64,000 nt of DNA from Orientallactaga sibirica (GCA_036365145.1 JAEOAD010000699.1:9707001-9771000), one strand, 5' to 3'. Numbered from the stretch's first letter, positions 25,501 to 33,200 are shown. Made by a program: numbers and translations. The notes: a model not told the origin generated them from the letters alone.

Positions 25501-27832
25501 CAGATGGAAATAGAAGGGTGTGGATAGAATACAGGAAATAAAACCAGAAACACAATCCTTTCCACTGTCCCTGTTTAAATCTTCTGTTTTGTTAAAGCTA
25601 GGAGCTTACCTGTAACTGTGAATGATCTGGTGGCAGTCACATTATAATTGACTCCATTTTCAGTGTGTATAAACTTACATGTATAATCACCTTCATCATC
25701 CGTCCGCACATTGTCAATGATCAAAAATGATTTATATGACCTGTACCTTGGTTCTTGAAGAGCTTTGCAATTCTGAAAAACAAATCCATTCCCTTTTCAG
25801 TATTGTTTCACCTGTATCTACTTCACTTGTACATTTTTATCCAGTCCTGTCCAAATTTCCTTTTACCTTAAACCACTGAAGAGGTCCTGTCCAATTATAA
25901 AGATCAATTCTTGGACAAGATATTTTGGGATTTTTTTTTGATCCAAGTATTGTTGAATACAACAAATAATCTGGAATTCTGCAATCTTGTGGCTTCTTAT
26001 AGATGGTCACATTCACATAACCAGTCTTATTCAAGGTGGGACTGTTAGATATTGAAAAAGAGATAATTGACATTGTGAAATATCTTAACCCAACCTATCA
26101 CTTGTTCAGTATTTCTTTTTCTTCTTCAAAATGATTTATCATGGCTCTTTTCTTGAAAGATAATTATTAAATCTGAAGCATCAATGATTTTCTGTGACCC
26201 TTCACATAAGCATAACCCTAAAAATGAATTCCTTCATGGACTACATTTATTGTAATGCCATTATCATAACTGAATATATAGTGTCCATGTTTGTTGAAAG
26301 TTTGTGATGTACCATTTATGGAGGTAAACAATAGTTATGCATTGCCTCATTTTACTCTTCCAGTAATGCTTTGAGGTGGAATATACTATTGTATGCATGT
26401 TACAGATTAGGAACCGAGAGAAATACTTTTCAGGCATCATACAATTAACTAGTATTAAGGCATGAAATGTAAACTGTGACCATAAAATCAAGGCATTGAA
26501 CTATACTTGGACTGCCTTTTGTTTATCTGACTCTTCTTAGAAATCAAATATAGGCATAATATCAAAACATGTAGCAAATCATATGAAGAATTATTTGTAG
26601 ACACAGACTCAAGTAACCCTCTGCACTTAATTAAGGTCTCAGGCTGTTAGTCGCCCTTGCCACCCGCCACAGATCTCTATAATGCCCAGTGTCAAGGTCA
26701 CTGTTTTGAATGCAGGTTTGTTCTTATTATTCTTATGCCCAGCCAAAGTGAGCTAGCTTTTTTTTTTTTTATGGTTCTTTGGGTCACTTAAAAAGCTAAG
26801 CATTTTTTCTAATTAGACTATCAATTTCTTACATTTCTTGCAATTATATAGTTAGATCATAATCCATCAACATGCTAGCATTCTTAGAAGTTTGCTTTTA
26901 TTCAAATTACTTCACAAATTCAACTTTTTCCACAAAGGAGTAGTGAAGAGAGAAAGTGAAACAGTTTAGATTATCAACCATTAATGAAAGCGAAGCAGAC
27001 TCAAATGTTATGGTGATTTCTTGGATGGACAATACCTTCTGATAATGCAAGCATAAATTCCAGAGTCATCCATTCTGGCAGGCAGAAACTTAAGAAGATC
27101 TCTGTAGGCAAACACCCGATGTCTTTTTTGGGTGGGAATACTTTCATTTGTATTTAAGTAATACCATTCCACAGGGTAAAGGGCTTTTGCTTGTTTCGGA
27201 CATCTCACAATTAAAGCCTCATTTTCCATACCCCAGAATGGTTTGTCTACAAATAAAAAGGATAAATATGCTCCTGAAATGTTTGTGTAAATACCATAAT
27301 ATTCAATATAATCTAATATCTCCATACAAGATTAAATCTTAAAATGGATCATATGTTGTGATACTTTGAGAAAGATCAAGAAAATCATTAAGCTCTTTTA
27401 TGAAATGTTCTACTTGGTGCATTGGATTAATGAACTGACTTGTGGTAACATCCACAGCACTCCAGGAAAAAAGCAGCTCTGTCTACTCGAACAAGTTAGG
27501 GATCAGTCAGTAAATGCAAGTAATATCACCCACGTAGAGGACAATGTTAAATTCCACATGTTTAAACATGTAAATCTAAAATTATGATCCATTTGTTATA
27601 GAGAATTCCTTCTGAAAGATTTGTGATAAAGAGTGACTATTGAGCTAAACATGAATTTTCCAGTCTGCAGTTCAGCTAGAAAAATTGTAAGCAAAACAGC
27701 TTAAATGAGGTTAATATTCCCATTACTTATTAATTTTAAAAATTCAATCTTAGCTAAAAAGCAATACTTACTACTCTTTGCTGCTGTGAAATATATGGAC
27801 ATTATTAATATTGTCGAGATCTGAAGACTCAT
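4366..27832 (-). CDS. Il1rl1: Il1rl1 (ST2, IL-33 receptor) gene, coding exons 2-10 of the membrane form; 3' exons outside the window
   Basis: This is the span of the nine coding exons listed separately. The product is the IL-33-binding receptor chain of the IL-1 receptor family. On mast cells, ILC2, Th2 and Treg cells it pairs with IL1RAP and signals through its TIR domain to MyD88. Joining the exons at their GT-AG sites gives an uninterrupted frame with phases 1,2,0,1,1,2,1,1,1. The order is signal peptide (1-18), three Ig domains (about 21-323), a transmembrane segment (about 329-350) and a TIR start (373-428). Family knowledge: human ST2L is about 556 residues, so roughly 130 TIR residues lie left of position 1. 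The identification rests on residue-level likeness to ST2, for example [10 protein letters not shown] and [16 protein letters not shown] in the TIR and LALNLHG in Ig3. The soluble-form ending after the Ig3 exon is also specific to ST2. Other IL1R-family members fit less well. Confidence 0.96.
5345..6393 (+). mobile_element. Older L1, 5' part: tandem 5'UTR units and start of ORF1
   Basis: The C-rich part (5350-5770) holds two to three diverged repeats of a block with GACTAGGTATCAGCAA, CCACTATCATTAG and AGCCCAGCTGAGCTTTTCC. These look like 5'UTR monomers of about 170-200 bp. From about 6190 a broken ORF1-like coiled coil can be read ([18 protein letters not shown]). The element is cut at 6403 by the insertion of a younger L1 and resumes at 14695. 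Confidence 0.65.
7640..7810 (+). mobile_element. B1 SINE inside L1 copy 1
   Basis: Begins GCCAGGCATGGTGGCATACA, has TTTAATCCCAGCATTTTGGG, and ends in ACCTTGAAAAACTG and an A-rich tail. It separates the L1 5'UTR from ORF1. Confidence 0.92.
7850..9240 (+). pseudogene. L1 copy 1 ORF1 (RNA-binding protein), broken
   Basis: The longest open part, 8004-8495, reads as the ORF1p coiled coil ([29 protein letters not shown]). The RRM follows ([18 protein letters not shown]), then the start of the C-terminal domain ([20 protein letters not shown]). Known role: trimeric RNA chaperone of the L1 ribonucleoprotein. The C-terminal domain is shifted out of frame after 8495 and split by an insertion at 8687-9133. 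Confidence 0.85.
8687..9133 (+). mobile_element. Chimeric insertion: L1 3' end followed by a tRNA-derived SINE
   Basis: Bases 8687-8853 match the last 160 bases of the L1 3'UTR (GACTAATGGAGAGAGGGAGG, TATAGAAGTTGTCA). At 8854 a SINE begins (GGGCTGGAGAGATGGCTTAG) and ends in an A tail. One 11-base duplication, ACAGGCTAAAG, flanks the whole (8676-8686 and 9134-9144). There is no duplication between the two parts that I can see. Confidence 0.8.
9311..13370 (+). pseudogene. L1 copy 1 ORF2 (endonuclease / reverse transcriptase), broken
   Basis: Endonuclease: QETHL-type region near 9435, NIYAPN at about 9645, [11 protein letters not shown] at about 9735 and [17 protein letters not shown] near 9880. 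Reverse transcriptase: NYRPVSLM near 10856, [12 protein letters not shown] near 10970, and the active-site box at 11374-11385, which reads FTDD instead of the usual FADD. Cysteine-rich C-terminus: [18 protein letters not shown] near 12935. Several frameshifts, and a SINE at 11779-12035. Known role: target-primed reverse transcription. Confidence 0.9.
11779..12035 (+). mobile_element. tRNA-derived SINE inside L1 copy 1 ORF2
   Basis: A complete copy (GGCTGGAGAGATGGCTTAGC to (AAAT)n) with a perfect 15-base duplication, AAAATTCGAATGGCA, at 11764-11778 and 12036-12050. It is therefore younger than the host L1. Confidence 0.95.
13371..14684 (+). other. L1 copy 1 3'UTR
   Basis: Non-coding tail aligned along its length with 53291-54640 of copy 2: GGATGGGATACCTTCCAGT, GTTAGAGAAGCTTCTCTTTT and GAGGGAGGGGATATGATGGA. 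It ends in AATAAA-type A-rich sequence. Confidence 0.88.
14695..15862 (+). mobile_element. Older L1, 3' part: rest of ORF1 and a 3'UTR, internally deleted
   Basis: 14695-14930 continues the ORF1-like text cut at 6403 (for example [14 protein letters not shown]). From about 14940 it jumps to a 3'UTR of the type also found at 24225 and 35155. ORF2 is missing, so the element had lost its middle. A SINE interrupts it at 15138-15326. Confidence 0.6.
15138..15326 (-). mobile_element. tRNA-derived SINE (minus) in the older L1 3'UTR
   Basis: Minus-strand head GAGTGGCTCAGTGGTTAAAA and body CCAGATACACAAAGTGGAAC, with a T-rich (tail) end at 15138. Diverged. Confidence 0.8.
16756..16959 (+). mobile_element. 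tRNA-derived SINE (plus)
   Basis: GGGCTAGCCTACCAGTTAAG head, CTAGATGCACAATGTGGTAC body, CATGCCCATTCTCTCTC and a (TAAA)-type tail. Flanked by AAATTCACT-like direct repeats. Confidence 0.85.
17088..17234 (-). CDS. Il1rl1: Il1rl1 exon 9: transmembrane segment
   Basis: The acceptor is CATCTTTTGATAG (17247-17235) and the donor is GTAAGT (17087-17082). It encodes residues 324-372: [11 protein letters not shown], then the membrane span [19 protein letters not shown], then cytoplasmic [13 protein letters not shown]. This exon is left out of sST2. It enters and leaves in phase 1. Intron 8 (3.7 kb) lies upstream of it and intron 9 (12.6 kb) downstream. Confidence 0.95.
19185..19330 (+). mobile_element. 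MIR-like ancient SINE (plus)
   Basis: TTTCCTCACATAAAATTGAA, TAAGGTGTTGAGAAGAT and AGACAGGGCCTAG match the order of blocks in the 3' half of MIR. Diverged; borders approximate. Confidence 0.5.
19945..20285 (-). mobile_element. B2/B3-type rodent SINE (minus)
   Basis: TG-rich start, then GAGACAGTGCTGTCTCTCAG, GGATCTGCCTGTCTCTGCCA, CACAGGTGTGCTACCACAGC and CTCAGGTCCTCACACCTGCA. This is the usual antisense look of a B2/B3 element. A second copy is at 32300. Confidence 0.65.
20580..20585 (-). terminator. AATAAA polyadenylation signal for the soluble ST2 mRNA
   Basis: TTTATT on the plus strand reads AATAAA on the gene strand, 304 bases after the sST2 stop codon and inside intron 8. It is the first canonical hexamer I see downstream of that stop. 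Its use is inferred. A 3'UTR of about 330 bases would result. Confidence 0.6.
20678..20762. repeat. Purine-rich (GGA/GAA) stretch
   Basis: Imperfect GAGGAGAAAG-type repeats, just past the sST2 stop within the soluble-form 3'UTR (pyrimidine-rich in the mRNA). Confidence 0.8.
20889..21087 (-). CDS. Il1rl1: Alternative terminal exon 8 of soluble ST2 (sST2) with a private C-terminal tail
   Basis: Reading through the exon 8 donor adds 17 residues, [17 protein letters not shown], then TAA at 20891-20889. The whole soluble product would be 340 residues. Established: IL1RL1 makes a secreted IL-33 decoy by ending the mRNA in this intron, and the tail of the human and mouse forms also begins SKEC. That makes the alternative end here credible. 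As I recall, the human tail is 5 residues and the mouse tail 9, so this one is longer. An AATAAA signal lies 304 bases farther on. Confidence 0.85.
20942..21087 (-). CDS. Il1rl1: Il1rl1 exon 8: second half of Ig3; branch point between membrane and soluble forms
   Basis: The acceptor is TTGCTTTCTCAG (21099-21088). The donor CCAA|GTAAGG is at 20941. It encodes residues 275-323, including [20 protein letters not shown], the strand F motif [10 protein letters not shown] and the end RLRRKKP. When the donor is used, translation goes on to the transmembrane exon. When it is not used, translation runs into the intron and gives the soluble form (next entry). Confidence 0.95.
21180..21321 (-). CDS. Il1rl1: Il1rl1 exon 7: first half of Ig3
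   Basis: The acceptor is CTTCCCATCTAG (21333-21322) and the donor is GTATTT (21179-21174). It encodes residues 228-274: [38 protein letters not shown] and EEEGQNQ. It has the Ig3 cysteine, a sequon (NLT) and the strand C Trp. It ends in phase 2 before a 92-bp intron. Confidence 0.95.
21322..22740 (-). other. Il1rl1 intron 6
   Basis: 1.4 kb of DNA without recognisable repeats or exons. Open frames in it show no family likeness. Confidence 0.75.
22741..22812 (-). CDS. Il1rl1: Il1rl1 exon 6: Ig2-Ig3 linker
   Basis: This is a 72-bp exon with acceptor TTTTTAATTTTAAG (22826-22813) and donor GTAAGA (22740-22735). It encodes residues 204-227, with the core [18 protein letters not shown] and the end VEIG. 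A sequon (NET) is present. It enters and leaves in phase 1, so skipping it would keep the frame. Its size and sequence match the linker exon of ST2. Confidence 0.93.
23035..23183 (+). mobile_element. B1 SINE (plus) in intron 5
   Basis: AGCTGGGAATGGTGGTGCAA start, CCCAGCACTCGGGAGGCAGA and ACCCTACCTCGAAAAATAAA end. Perfect 12-base duplication AAAAGAAATGCT at 23023-23034 and 23184-23195. Confidence 0.95.
24225..25396 (+). mobile_element. L1 3'UTR fragment in intron 5
   Basis: Aligned block by block with 35155-36272 and 14940-15862: AGCTATTAGAGAGACCTA, GGCTAAGAAACCCACTCAGT and AGAATCAGTTTTCTTTTACAG. It ends in an A-run at 25382. No ORF2 remains (5' truncated). Confidence 0.75.
25610..25772 (-). 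CDS. Il1rl1: Il1rl1 exon 5: second half of Ig2
   Basis: The acceptor is TTGTTTTTCAG (25783-25773) and the donor is GTAAGC (25609-25604). Translation starts [19 protein letters not shown], continues with the strand F motif DEGDYTCKF, and ends ATRSFTVT. It encodes residues 150-203. The exon is too broken by frame to show as a single long ORF, but both splice sites and the residue match to ST2 Ig2 are clear. It ends in phase 1. Confidence 0.94.
25867..26041 (-). CDS. Il1rl1: Il1rl1 exon 4: end of Ig1, first half of Ig2
   Basis: The acceptor is CAATATCTAACAG (26054-26042) and the donor is GTAAAA (25866-25861). It encodes residues 91-149: [19 protein letters not shown], then [19 protein letters not shown] and [14 protein letters not shown]. 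Three sequons (NKT, NVT, NWT) are present. It ends in phase 0 before a 94-bp intron that divides Ig2. This split is typical of IL-1 receptor genes. Confidence 0.95.
26042..27035 (-). other. Il1rl1 intron 3 with a MIR-like remnant
   Basis: 26330-26455 carries a worn MIR in minus sense (CCTCATTTTACTCTTCCAGT, TGTTACAGATTAGGAA). The rest is unassigned. Confidence 0.55.
27036..27246 (-). CDS. Il1rl1: Il1rl1 exon 3: Ig domain 1
   Basis: The acceptor is TTTATTTGTAG (27257-27247) and the donor is GTATTG (27035-27030). It encodes residues 21-90 and opens with [17 protein letters not shown]. It carries the two Ig cysteines of domain 1 (in VRCP and IYACII), the Trp of strand C (VEWYY) and the DSGIYAC motif of strand F. 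One N-glycosylation sequon (NES) is visible. The exon ends in phase 2. Confidence 0.95.
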
Positions 27833-27976
27833 TCTCTTTTTATCAATCAAGAGCAAATGTTGGTAATTGGTTATTGAGGTCAATGAATGGATCAACAATA
27901 CAGCAGGGTTAAGGTCTCCACAAGGTGGTTGATAGCTCTGCTTAACACTTATAGTAGGGATTTGTCATTGTTGCTC
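27772..27976 (-). CDS. Il1rl1: Il1rl1 exon 2: 5'UTR and signal peptide (coding 27832-27772)
   Basis: The acceptor is TTATTTTTCAG at 27987-27977 and the donor is GTAAGT at 27771-27766. The start ATG is at 27832-27830. The first 20 codons give a hydrophobic leader, [18 protein letters not shown], followed by KS. Cleavage after AA (residue 18) matches the family. The coding part ends in phase 1 (A|GTAAGT), and the split codon becomes Asn with exon 3. The 5'UTR just before the ATG (ACCAACATTTGCTCTTGATTG) closely resembles the same stretch of human ST2 mRNA. A short upstream ORF lies in this exon (see its own entry). Confidence 0.93.
27942..27968 (-). CDS. Short upstream ORF in Il1rl1 exon 2
   Basis: The first ATG of exon 2 (27968-27966) opens an 8-codon frame ending in TAA at 27944-27942, 109 bases before the main ATG. 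Its context is CACAATGA-like with A at -3. Any effect on translation is inferred. Confidence 0.4.
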   Translation of the reverse strand: MTNPYYKC

Positions 27977-28717
27977 CTGAAAAATAAGTCATAAAAACCA
28001 ATAGCAAAATAGTTACCCAGCCATAATTTTTACTTACTCAAGACCATGCAGGGGAATCAATAAATTCACACATATTATATTAAGTACCATTATGCATAAT
28101 GGCAGGCTTCTGACATTAAAAAATGCATTTATTCCTAGTGAACCTTGGAACCAAACAATCCTAACAATGGTTAAATGATTTCACAATTTTATTTAACAGT
28201 CTCAAAAGTATGTTCTCAAATAAGCTAAATTAATAGGAAAGAAAATAGAGGCTTTGTGTGAAAAAATTGTAACCATGAAATTCAGAATATGTTAGGAAAC
28301 ACAAAACTAAATACAACCATAGTCATCTACCAGAACTGAGGGACCATGCCATGTAATTTACCTAACATTCTAGTTCACAGATGAATATCACAAAGCATTA
28401 GCTAATTCTCGGAGACTGTACCACAAATGTTCCAAGAATTTTCCCTGTCTCACTGGATGCCAAAAAGTCACCAGTGTTTCTCTAAGAATGATTGACAACC
28501 TGTGGGTAGTAATTAAATACTTTTCTTTTTTTATTTCAACAAAGGCCTCTATTAGTATACCTTTGGTTCTTAAAACACCAGAAGGATGAAATCAATATAG
28601 ATACTGACATCATAGGAATAAATATGAAAGTCCTTAATATTTTCAATGAGGCACATTTCCTTGAAATAGGAATTGCTGATACTCTTATTAAGATAAGATT
28701 TAGATCACTATTCTTAC

Positions 28718-28800
28718 CCTAAATGAAGGCTTGGCAAGAAGGAACTCCAAGTCAATGATCTAAGAACAGTTCCTGGCTCTTGAAACTCCGTCGCTGCAGA
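28718..28800 (-). other. Il1rl1: Putative non-coding first exon (proximal, 1b) of Il1rl1
   Basis: A strong donor, TTTAGG|GTAAGAA, ends this stretch at 28718, 741 bases upstream of the exon 2 acceptor. The 5' limit is only estimated from a TATA-like element at 28824-28834. Established: mouse, rat and human genes have a distal and a proximal first exon that splice to the same second exon. The position so close to exon 2 fits the proximal one. It is not proved by transcript data here. Confidence 0.6.
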
Positions 28801-28823
28801 CTGCATGAGGGTGCACACCCTCC

Positions 28824-28834
28824 TTTATTTTAAA
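28824..28834 (-). promoter_or_regulatory. Il1rl1: TATA-like element of the proximal Il1rl1 promoter
   Basis: TTTAAAATAAA on the gene strand lies about 25-30 bases before the estimated start of the non-coding exon. It is preceded by ordinary AT-rich DNA rather than a CpG island, as expected for an inducible cytokine-receptor promoter. The assignment is by position and motif only. Confidence 0.45.
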
Positions 28835-29480
28835 CACTCCAAGATGTCTTAAAAATTGCCACCCCACCCATTATGAAATTTGACTTTTAGCCAAAATCCA
28901 TGACTTGTCCAAAAATGCTGGTGTATCACATGCTAAGAATTTTTGAACTTGCCACATAAATATTTACACATAAGGACACCATTAGAGTCCCTTTCAGAGG
29001 AACTACTTAAATCATCCCCCCTGCTTTAGTTTTAGTTGCTCAAGCTGAGTAATAAACAGGGCAAGCAATTTTTCTCCCTGATACTTTTGACATCATGGGG
29101 CCTTGGAGATAATCTTGCAGATATTCCCTGATATCACATTTTGTCGATAGGAGTCACAAACATTCAGTCAGCTTTTCTGGGGCGAATAATTTAAGAAGTG
29201 ATGACAGATGGAGAATGAACTCTGAGAAGTAAGCAGGACTTGCTCTGCCTATGATGCAAACTGTGACTCATGCTCATCCAAAAGCAGAGCCCAGCTCCTC
29301 AGATTCCCCAAGAGGGTCTTCATCTCAAATCTGGGCTCCATCTAAAACAAATATTAATGATAATTTTTATTTTAGCTACGCCTCTATTTAAGATTCTATT
29401 TTGAGTAGACTCTTCTGACTTTTAAAGTCATCACTTACAGGGAGGATTGAGGACTAGCTCCAGACCTGTACACTAACAGA
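28835..29480. promoter_or_regulatory. Upstream region of the proximal Il1rl1 promoter
   Basis: About 650 bases without repeats, between the TATA-like element and the first upstream repeat (a MIR). It contains a consensus AP-1 site (29264) and AGATAA at 29107. It is the best candidate for proximal control sequence. No function is shown by sequence alone. Confidence 0.4.
29264..29270. promoter_or_regulatory. Consensus AP-1 site upstream of the proximal promoter
   Basis: TGACTCA is a perfect AP-1/TRE match, about 465 bases upstream of the estimated start site. Established: ST2/T1/Fit-1 was discovered as a serum- and Fos-inducible gene, so an AP-1 site is plausible. A 7-base match also occurs by chance. 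A GATA-type AGATAA lies at 29107-29112. Confidence 0.35.
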
Positions 29481-29695
29481 ATAACAATAGCTAATATTTA
29501 TGCAACACTTCTTCTATGTCCTGTGCAGCTCTGAGTGACTAGCCTATATCAACCCCCTCAACCTCAAAACCATCCAATAATAATGGTACTGTTATCATTA
29601 TCACCACTGTACAGATAAGGCATAGAGATTACGTAAGGAGCCAAGGCACATAACACTTAAAAAATCAGCTTGAACCCAAGCAGCATGGCTCCAAA
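29480..29695 (-). mobile_element. MIR SINE (minus)
   Basis: AGCTAATATTTATGCAACAC, ATCATTATCACCACTGTACA, GATAAGGCATAGAGATTA, then TGAACCCAAGCAGCATGGCT follow the antisense MIR consensus in order. Confidence 0.75.
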
Positions 29696-30159
29696 GACTA
29701 GACTAATTACTAAGTCATACTGTGTAGGCGTGGAAAGTCCACACAGGAGGTTATACCAAAGATAAGTTCTAAGTACTTGTCTAGCCAGTTTCCTAAAGCA
29801 TCTTTGATTACTATGATGGTTGAGAATGCTTTTGACATCTTTCATTTGCCAAAGGGCTTAGTAATCCCTTAGACAGGGGTGACAATCTCTTCAAGGAAGA
29901 GATACCAAACCATTTTCAGGCTGGGAGATTGACTTGGAGATGTGTAGTGTTAATTCAATAAACTAGGTCTGTTTCTCTACCTTCTTGACTCTTACTATCA
30001 AGGTCACATTATAAAGTCCAAGCAGGAGATCACAAGGTCAGGGCACCACAGTTAGAAAACTGCCTGAGCTATATAGTACACATAACAGTTTGTTAAGTAA
30101 AATAACACAAACTCTAAATTACTTGATCATTTCTTCCCTGAACCATCTTTTTGTCTGTG

Positions 30160-30286
30160 TTAATTTTTTGATACACAGCCTCATGTAGCCTATGATGGCT
30201 TTGAGTTCATTATGTAGCTGAGGATAACTTCTGTCTCTACATTCCAAGTGCTGGGATTATGGACATGAGCATCACACCTAACTCTG
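30160..30286 (-). mobile_element. Diverged B1-like SINE (minus)
   Basis: GATACACAGCCTCATGTAGC, ATTCCAAGTGCTGGGATTAT and GACATGAGCATCACACCTAA. Confidence 0.65.
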
Positions 30287-30343
30287 GGAACATCTTTTGA
30301 AAATATTGTTATCCATTAGTTTCATGGTTTTAAAAATAAGATG

Positions 30344-30407
30344 CCCATTCTCTCTGTCTCCTCTGTCTGTCTTGCTCTGCTTGAAAATAATAAATAAATA
30401 AATAAAA

Positions 30408-30456
<49 letters not shown>

Positions 30457-30603
30457 GCTGGAGAGATGGCTCAGGGGTTAAGGCACTTGCCTGCAAAGCC
30501 TAACAACCTGGGTTCGAGTCTGCAGTACCCATGTAAAGCAAAATACACAAAGTGGGACATGCATCTGGAGTTCATTTGAAGCAGCTGAAGGCCCTGGCAT
30601 GCC

Positions 30604-30659
<56 letters not shown>

Positions 30660-30684
30660 GCTTGCAAATAAATAAATAAATTTC
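30344..30684 (+). mobile_element. Two tRNA-derived SINEs with an (AT)n tract, one inside the tail of the other
   Basis: 30344-30408 is the 3' end of a SINE (CCCATTCTCTCTGTCTCC, (AAAT)n). 30409-30452 is (AT)22. 30456-30684 is a full SINE with a long (TC)n. A 12-base duplication, AAAAATAAGATG, flanks the whole (30332-30343 and 30685-30696). Confidence 0.88.
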
Positions 30685-30820
30685 AAAAATAAGATGCTAG
30701 TTGGAATTTTAACATAATAATCACAAATCTTCAGAATATTTGATAAATTGGTTAAAAAACAAAGTATGTACTTATCATCAGCATCATTTGAATTTTACAG
30801 ACTAAAATATAAACTTAAGA

Positions 30821-31065
30821 GCTGGGGATATGGCTCAGCAGTTAATGGCACTTGCTTGCAAACCTGATGGCCTGGGATTCAATTCCCTAACACCCATGTA
30901 AAGCAAAATGCACAAAATGGCACAAGTATCTGGATTTCATTTGCAGTGGCAGCAGGCCCTGGTGTGCCCATCTCTCTACTTCTCTCTCTTTCTCTCTCTG
31001 TCTTGTCTCTGCCTGCCTCTGTCTTTTGGTCTCTCAAATAAATAAATAAAAATATTTTTAAAACA
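30821..31065 (+). mobile_element. tRNA-derived SINE (plus)
   Basis: GCTGGGGATATGGCTCAGCA head, AAAATGCACAAAATGGCACA body, pyrimidine tract and (AAAT)n. Flanked by ATATAAACTTAAGA / ATATAAACTCAAGA. Confidence 0.9.
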
Positions 31066-31206
31066 CATATAAACTCAAGATTAATACTGGTTAAGTAATT
31101 CCACCAACTTACTCAGTTGGGGCTATGGTTCAAACTAGACTCATTGATCCTCAAAGCTACAGTTTTTCCTTTTCCTACTAATGTCAACTAAAAAATAGAA
31201 AAAGCA

Positions 31207-31423
31207 GGGCTGGAGAGATGGCTTAGCAGTTAAGGCGCCTGCCTGCTAAGCCTAAGAATACCCATTGGATTCTCCAGATCCCATGTTTAGCCAGACACAG
31301 TGACGCAAGAGCACAATGCTGCGCTTGCCCACAAGGGGATGCACATGTCTGGAGTTTGTTCACAGTGGCCGAGAGGCTGCTAGCACGCTCATTCTCTCTC
31401 TCTCTCTCTGACTCTCTCCAAAA
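31207..31423 (+). mobile_element. tRNA-derived SINE (plus)
   Basis: GGGCTGGAGAGATGGCTTAG head, TGACGCAAGAGCACAATGCT body of the longer subfamily, and a TCTC tract. Flanked by AAAAAATAGAAAAAG on both sides. Confidence 0.92.
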
Positions 31424-31429
31424 AAAAAT

Positions 31430-32295
31430 AGAAAAAGTATAGTAGCAAAGTCTCCTTTTTTATAACTAAAACTAAGTTATTAAAACAAAATAAGATAATT
31501 TCCCTTAAACTTCTTTAAGAACTAGGCCATTCTAATATCTCGCTAGTTGATGCCATCCAGAATAGAATATAGTTGTTTATGGTAATTTGAGGTAAAGGTG
31601 AAAGGCAAGGCCTTGAGATCAATAAATCAAGCAAGGCTTTATAGTGGTTATGAATTTCTGCCAAGTTAATTAGAACCTTTCCACTGTCTATTTCTCTGGA
31701 AAATGCACTCTTACCAAGAATTTTCACAACTCTTTGGTTATCAAAATCAAGTCTAATAAGACCTAACCTAATTTTGACCTTTTCTATAGCTCTGAAATTT
31801 TCAATAAAGAGTAAATTAAATTATAGAAATCTGATATTGCTGGGAAACAGCCAGTTGTTTACATTTGGACTGTATATTCAAATATTTAGTAACAGGAGAT
31901 AATATGTGAAGATTATTCATTTGATTTGGCTGATGGCACAACTAAATGTAAGTGATAATGTCACAATACTCTTGATCTGCCTACTATGTCCTGTATCTAC
32001 CTCAGAAACCAGGAAATTGTTGTCACTTTGAACATGCTTGCATTGAAGTGGTTCTGTAAATCTCAGGAATCCTCACAAGAATCAGCAGAAAACAAATTAG
32101 TCCTCATTTAATTGTGAGCATTTTCTATACATTTTCATCTTTTCTTTTCCCTCTTCATGGACAGTTCATTCCAGTTACCCACAAACTAACTCTCCTCCTC
32201 CAACCTGACTCCATGTTGGCACCTTCTCAACAAAGCTTAGTCTGACCACTCAGTCTCTTCCATTTCTTTTTTATTTGCTTTCTTTTTCCTCTTTC
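31430..32295. other. Unassigned DNA
   Basis: AT-rich sequence with no repeat, gene or RNA that I recognise. Confidence 0.5.
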
Positions 32296-32299
32296 ATTT

Positions 32300-32632
32300 C
32301 CAATGTATACATGTGTTTGTGTGTGTTCCTGTGTGTGGGTGTGGGTATGTATGCATGGATGTGGGCACATGTGCAGGCCACTTCAGGTGTCAATGCTATC
32401 ACTTTTGTTAGATTTTTTTTTTTTCTCTTTTGTGAGATATTGCTTCTCATTGGCCTAGAGCTTTCTGATCAGGCTGGACGGGCTGGCCTGTGAGTCTGGG
32501 GGATCTGTCTCCACCTCCCCAGAGCTGAGATTACAAACATGTACCACTATAAGTGGCATTTTCTGATGCTTTTTGGAGGTTGAGCTCAGGTATGCAAGGC
32601 AAGCACTTTACCAACTAAGCTACCTCCCCAAC
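32300..32632 (-). mobile_element. B2/B3-type rodent SINE (minus)
   Basis: TG-rich start, GATCTGTCTCCACCTCCCCA, GAGATTACAAACATGTACCA and AAGCACTTTACCAACTAAGC. Parallel to the copy at 19945. Confidence 0.65.
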
Positions 32633-32659
32633 ACTTCTTTCTCATTGTTGAAACTCTCA

Positions 32660-33200
32660 ATATTGTTTTTGCTTCTGAGTTTTGGAGATGTATGTACACA
32701 ACATAAAATGAACCATGTTAAAGCATGTAAGCTACTAAGTTGTAGTTGTCACTACATTATCACTACAATGTCAGTACATTCACAGTGCTGTAATGTCACC
32801 AATACTGTCTAGTTTCAAAGCATTTTCATTTGTGCTCAAAGCCTTGTTATCCAACACAGCCACTCCCTATTTGTCCCTCTTCCTAGTCCCATAAAGTTAC
32901 CAGTCTGCTCTCAGTCTCAGTGTTTTTGCCTTGTCTGGATATTTCATATCAGTATAATTTTATAATGTGTTCTTTTATGTCTAGTTTCTTAGTATGATGG
33001 CTTCAAGGTTCCACCATGTTGAGCATGGGTCAGTACATCATTCTTTTTCATGGATGGATAATATTCCACTGGATATTTATACCTTGGTTCATTCATCCTT
33101 CCTCCCCTTCATGGAATTCTGAGTTGTTTCTACCTTTTAAATGCTTTGAATAACACTGCTAAATGCATTAGTATCCAAATACCCTCACTTTTCCTATCTT
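32660..33200 (-). mobile_element. Ancient L1 remnant (minus)
   Basis: TTCTTTTTCATGGATGGATA followed by ATATTCCACTGGATATTTAT is the well-known antisense end of L1 ORF2. GTCTAGTTTCTTAGTATGATG fits the part just before it. Too worn for an ORF. Confidence 0.65.

Larger units (their letters stand above)
22813..25609 (-). other. Il1rl1 intron 5
   Basis: Contains a B1 and an L1 3'UTR fragment (listed). 23196-24225 is AT-rich, with nothing I can assign. Confidence 0.75.

Noticed and set aside
30599..30660. CRISPR-like or regulatory short tandem array
   Set aside because: It is only the (TC)n tract inside a SINE. There are no spaced repeats anywhere in the window.
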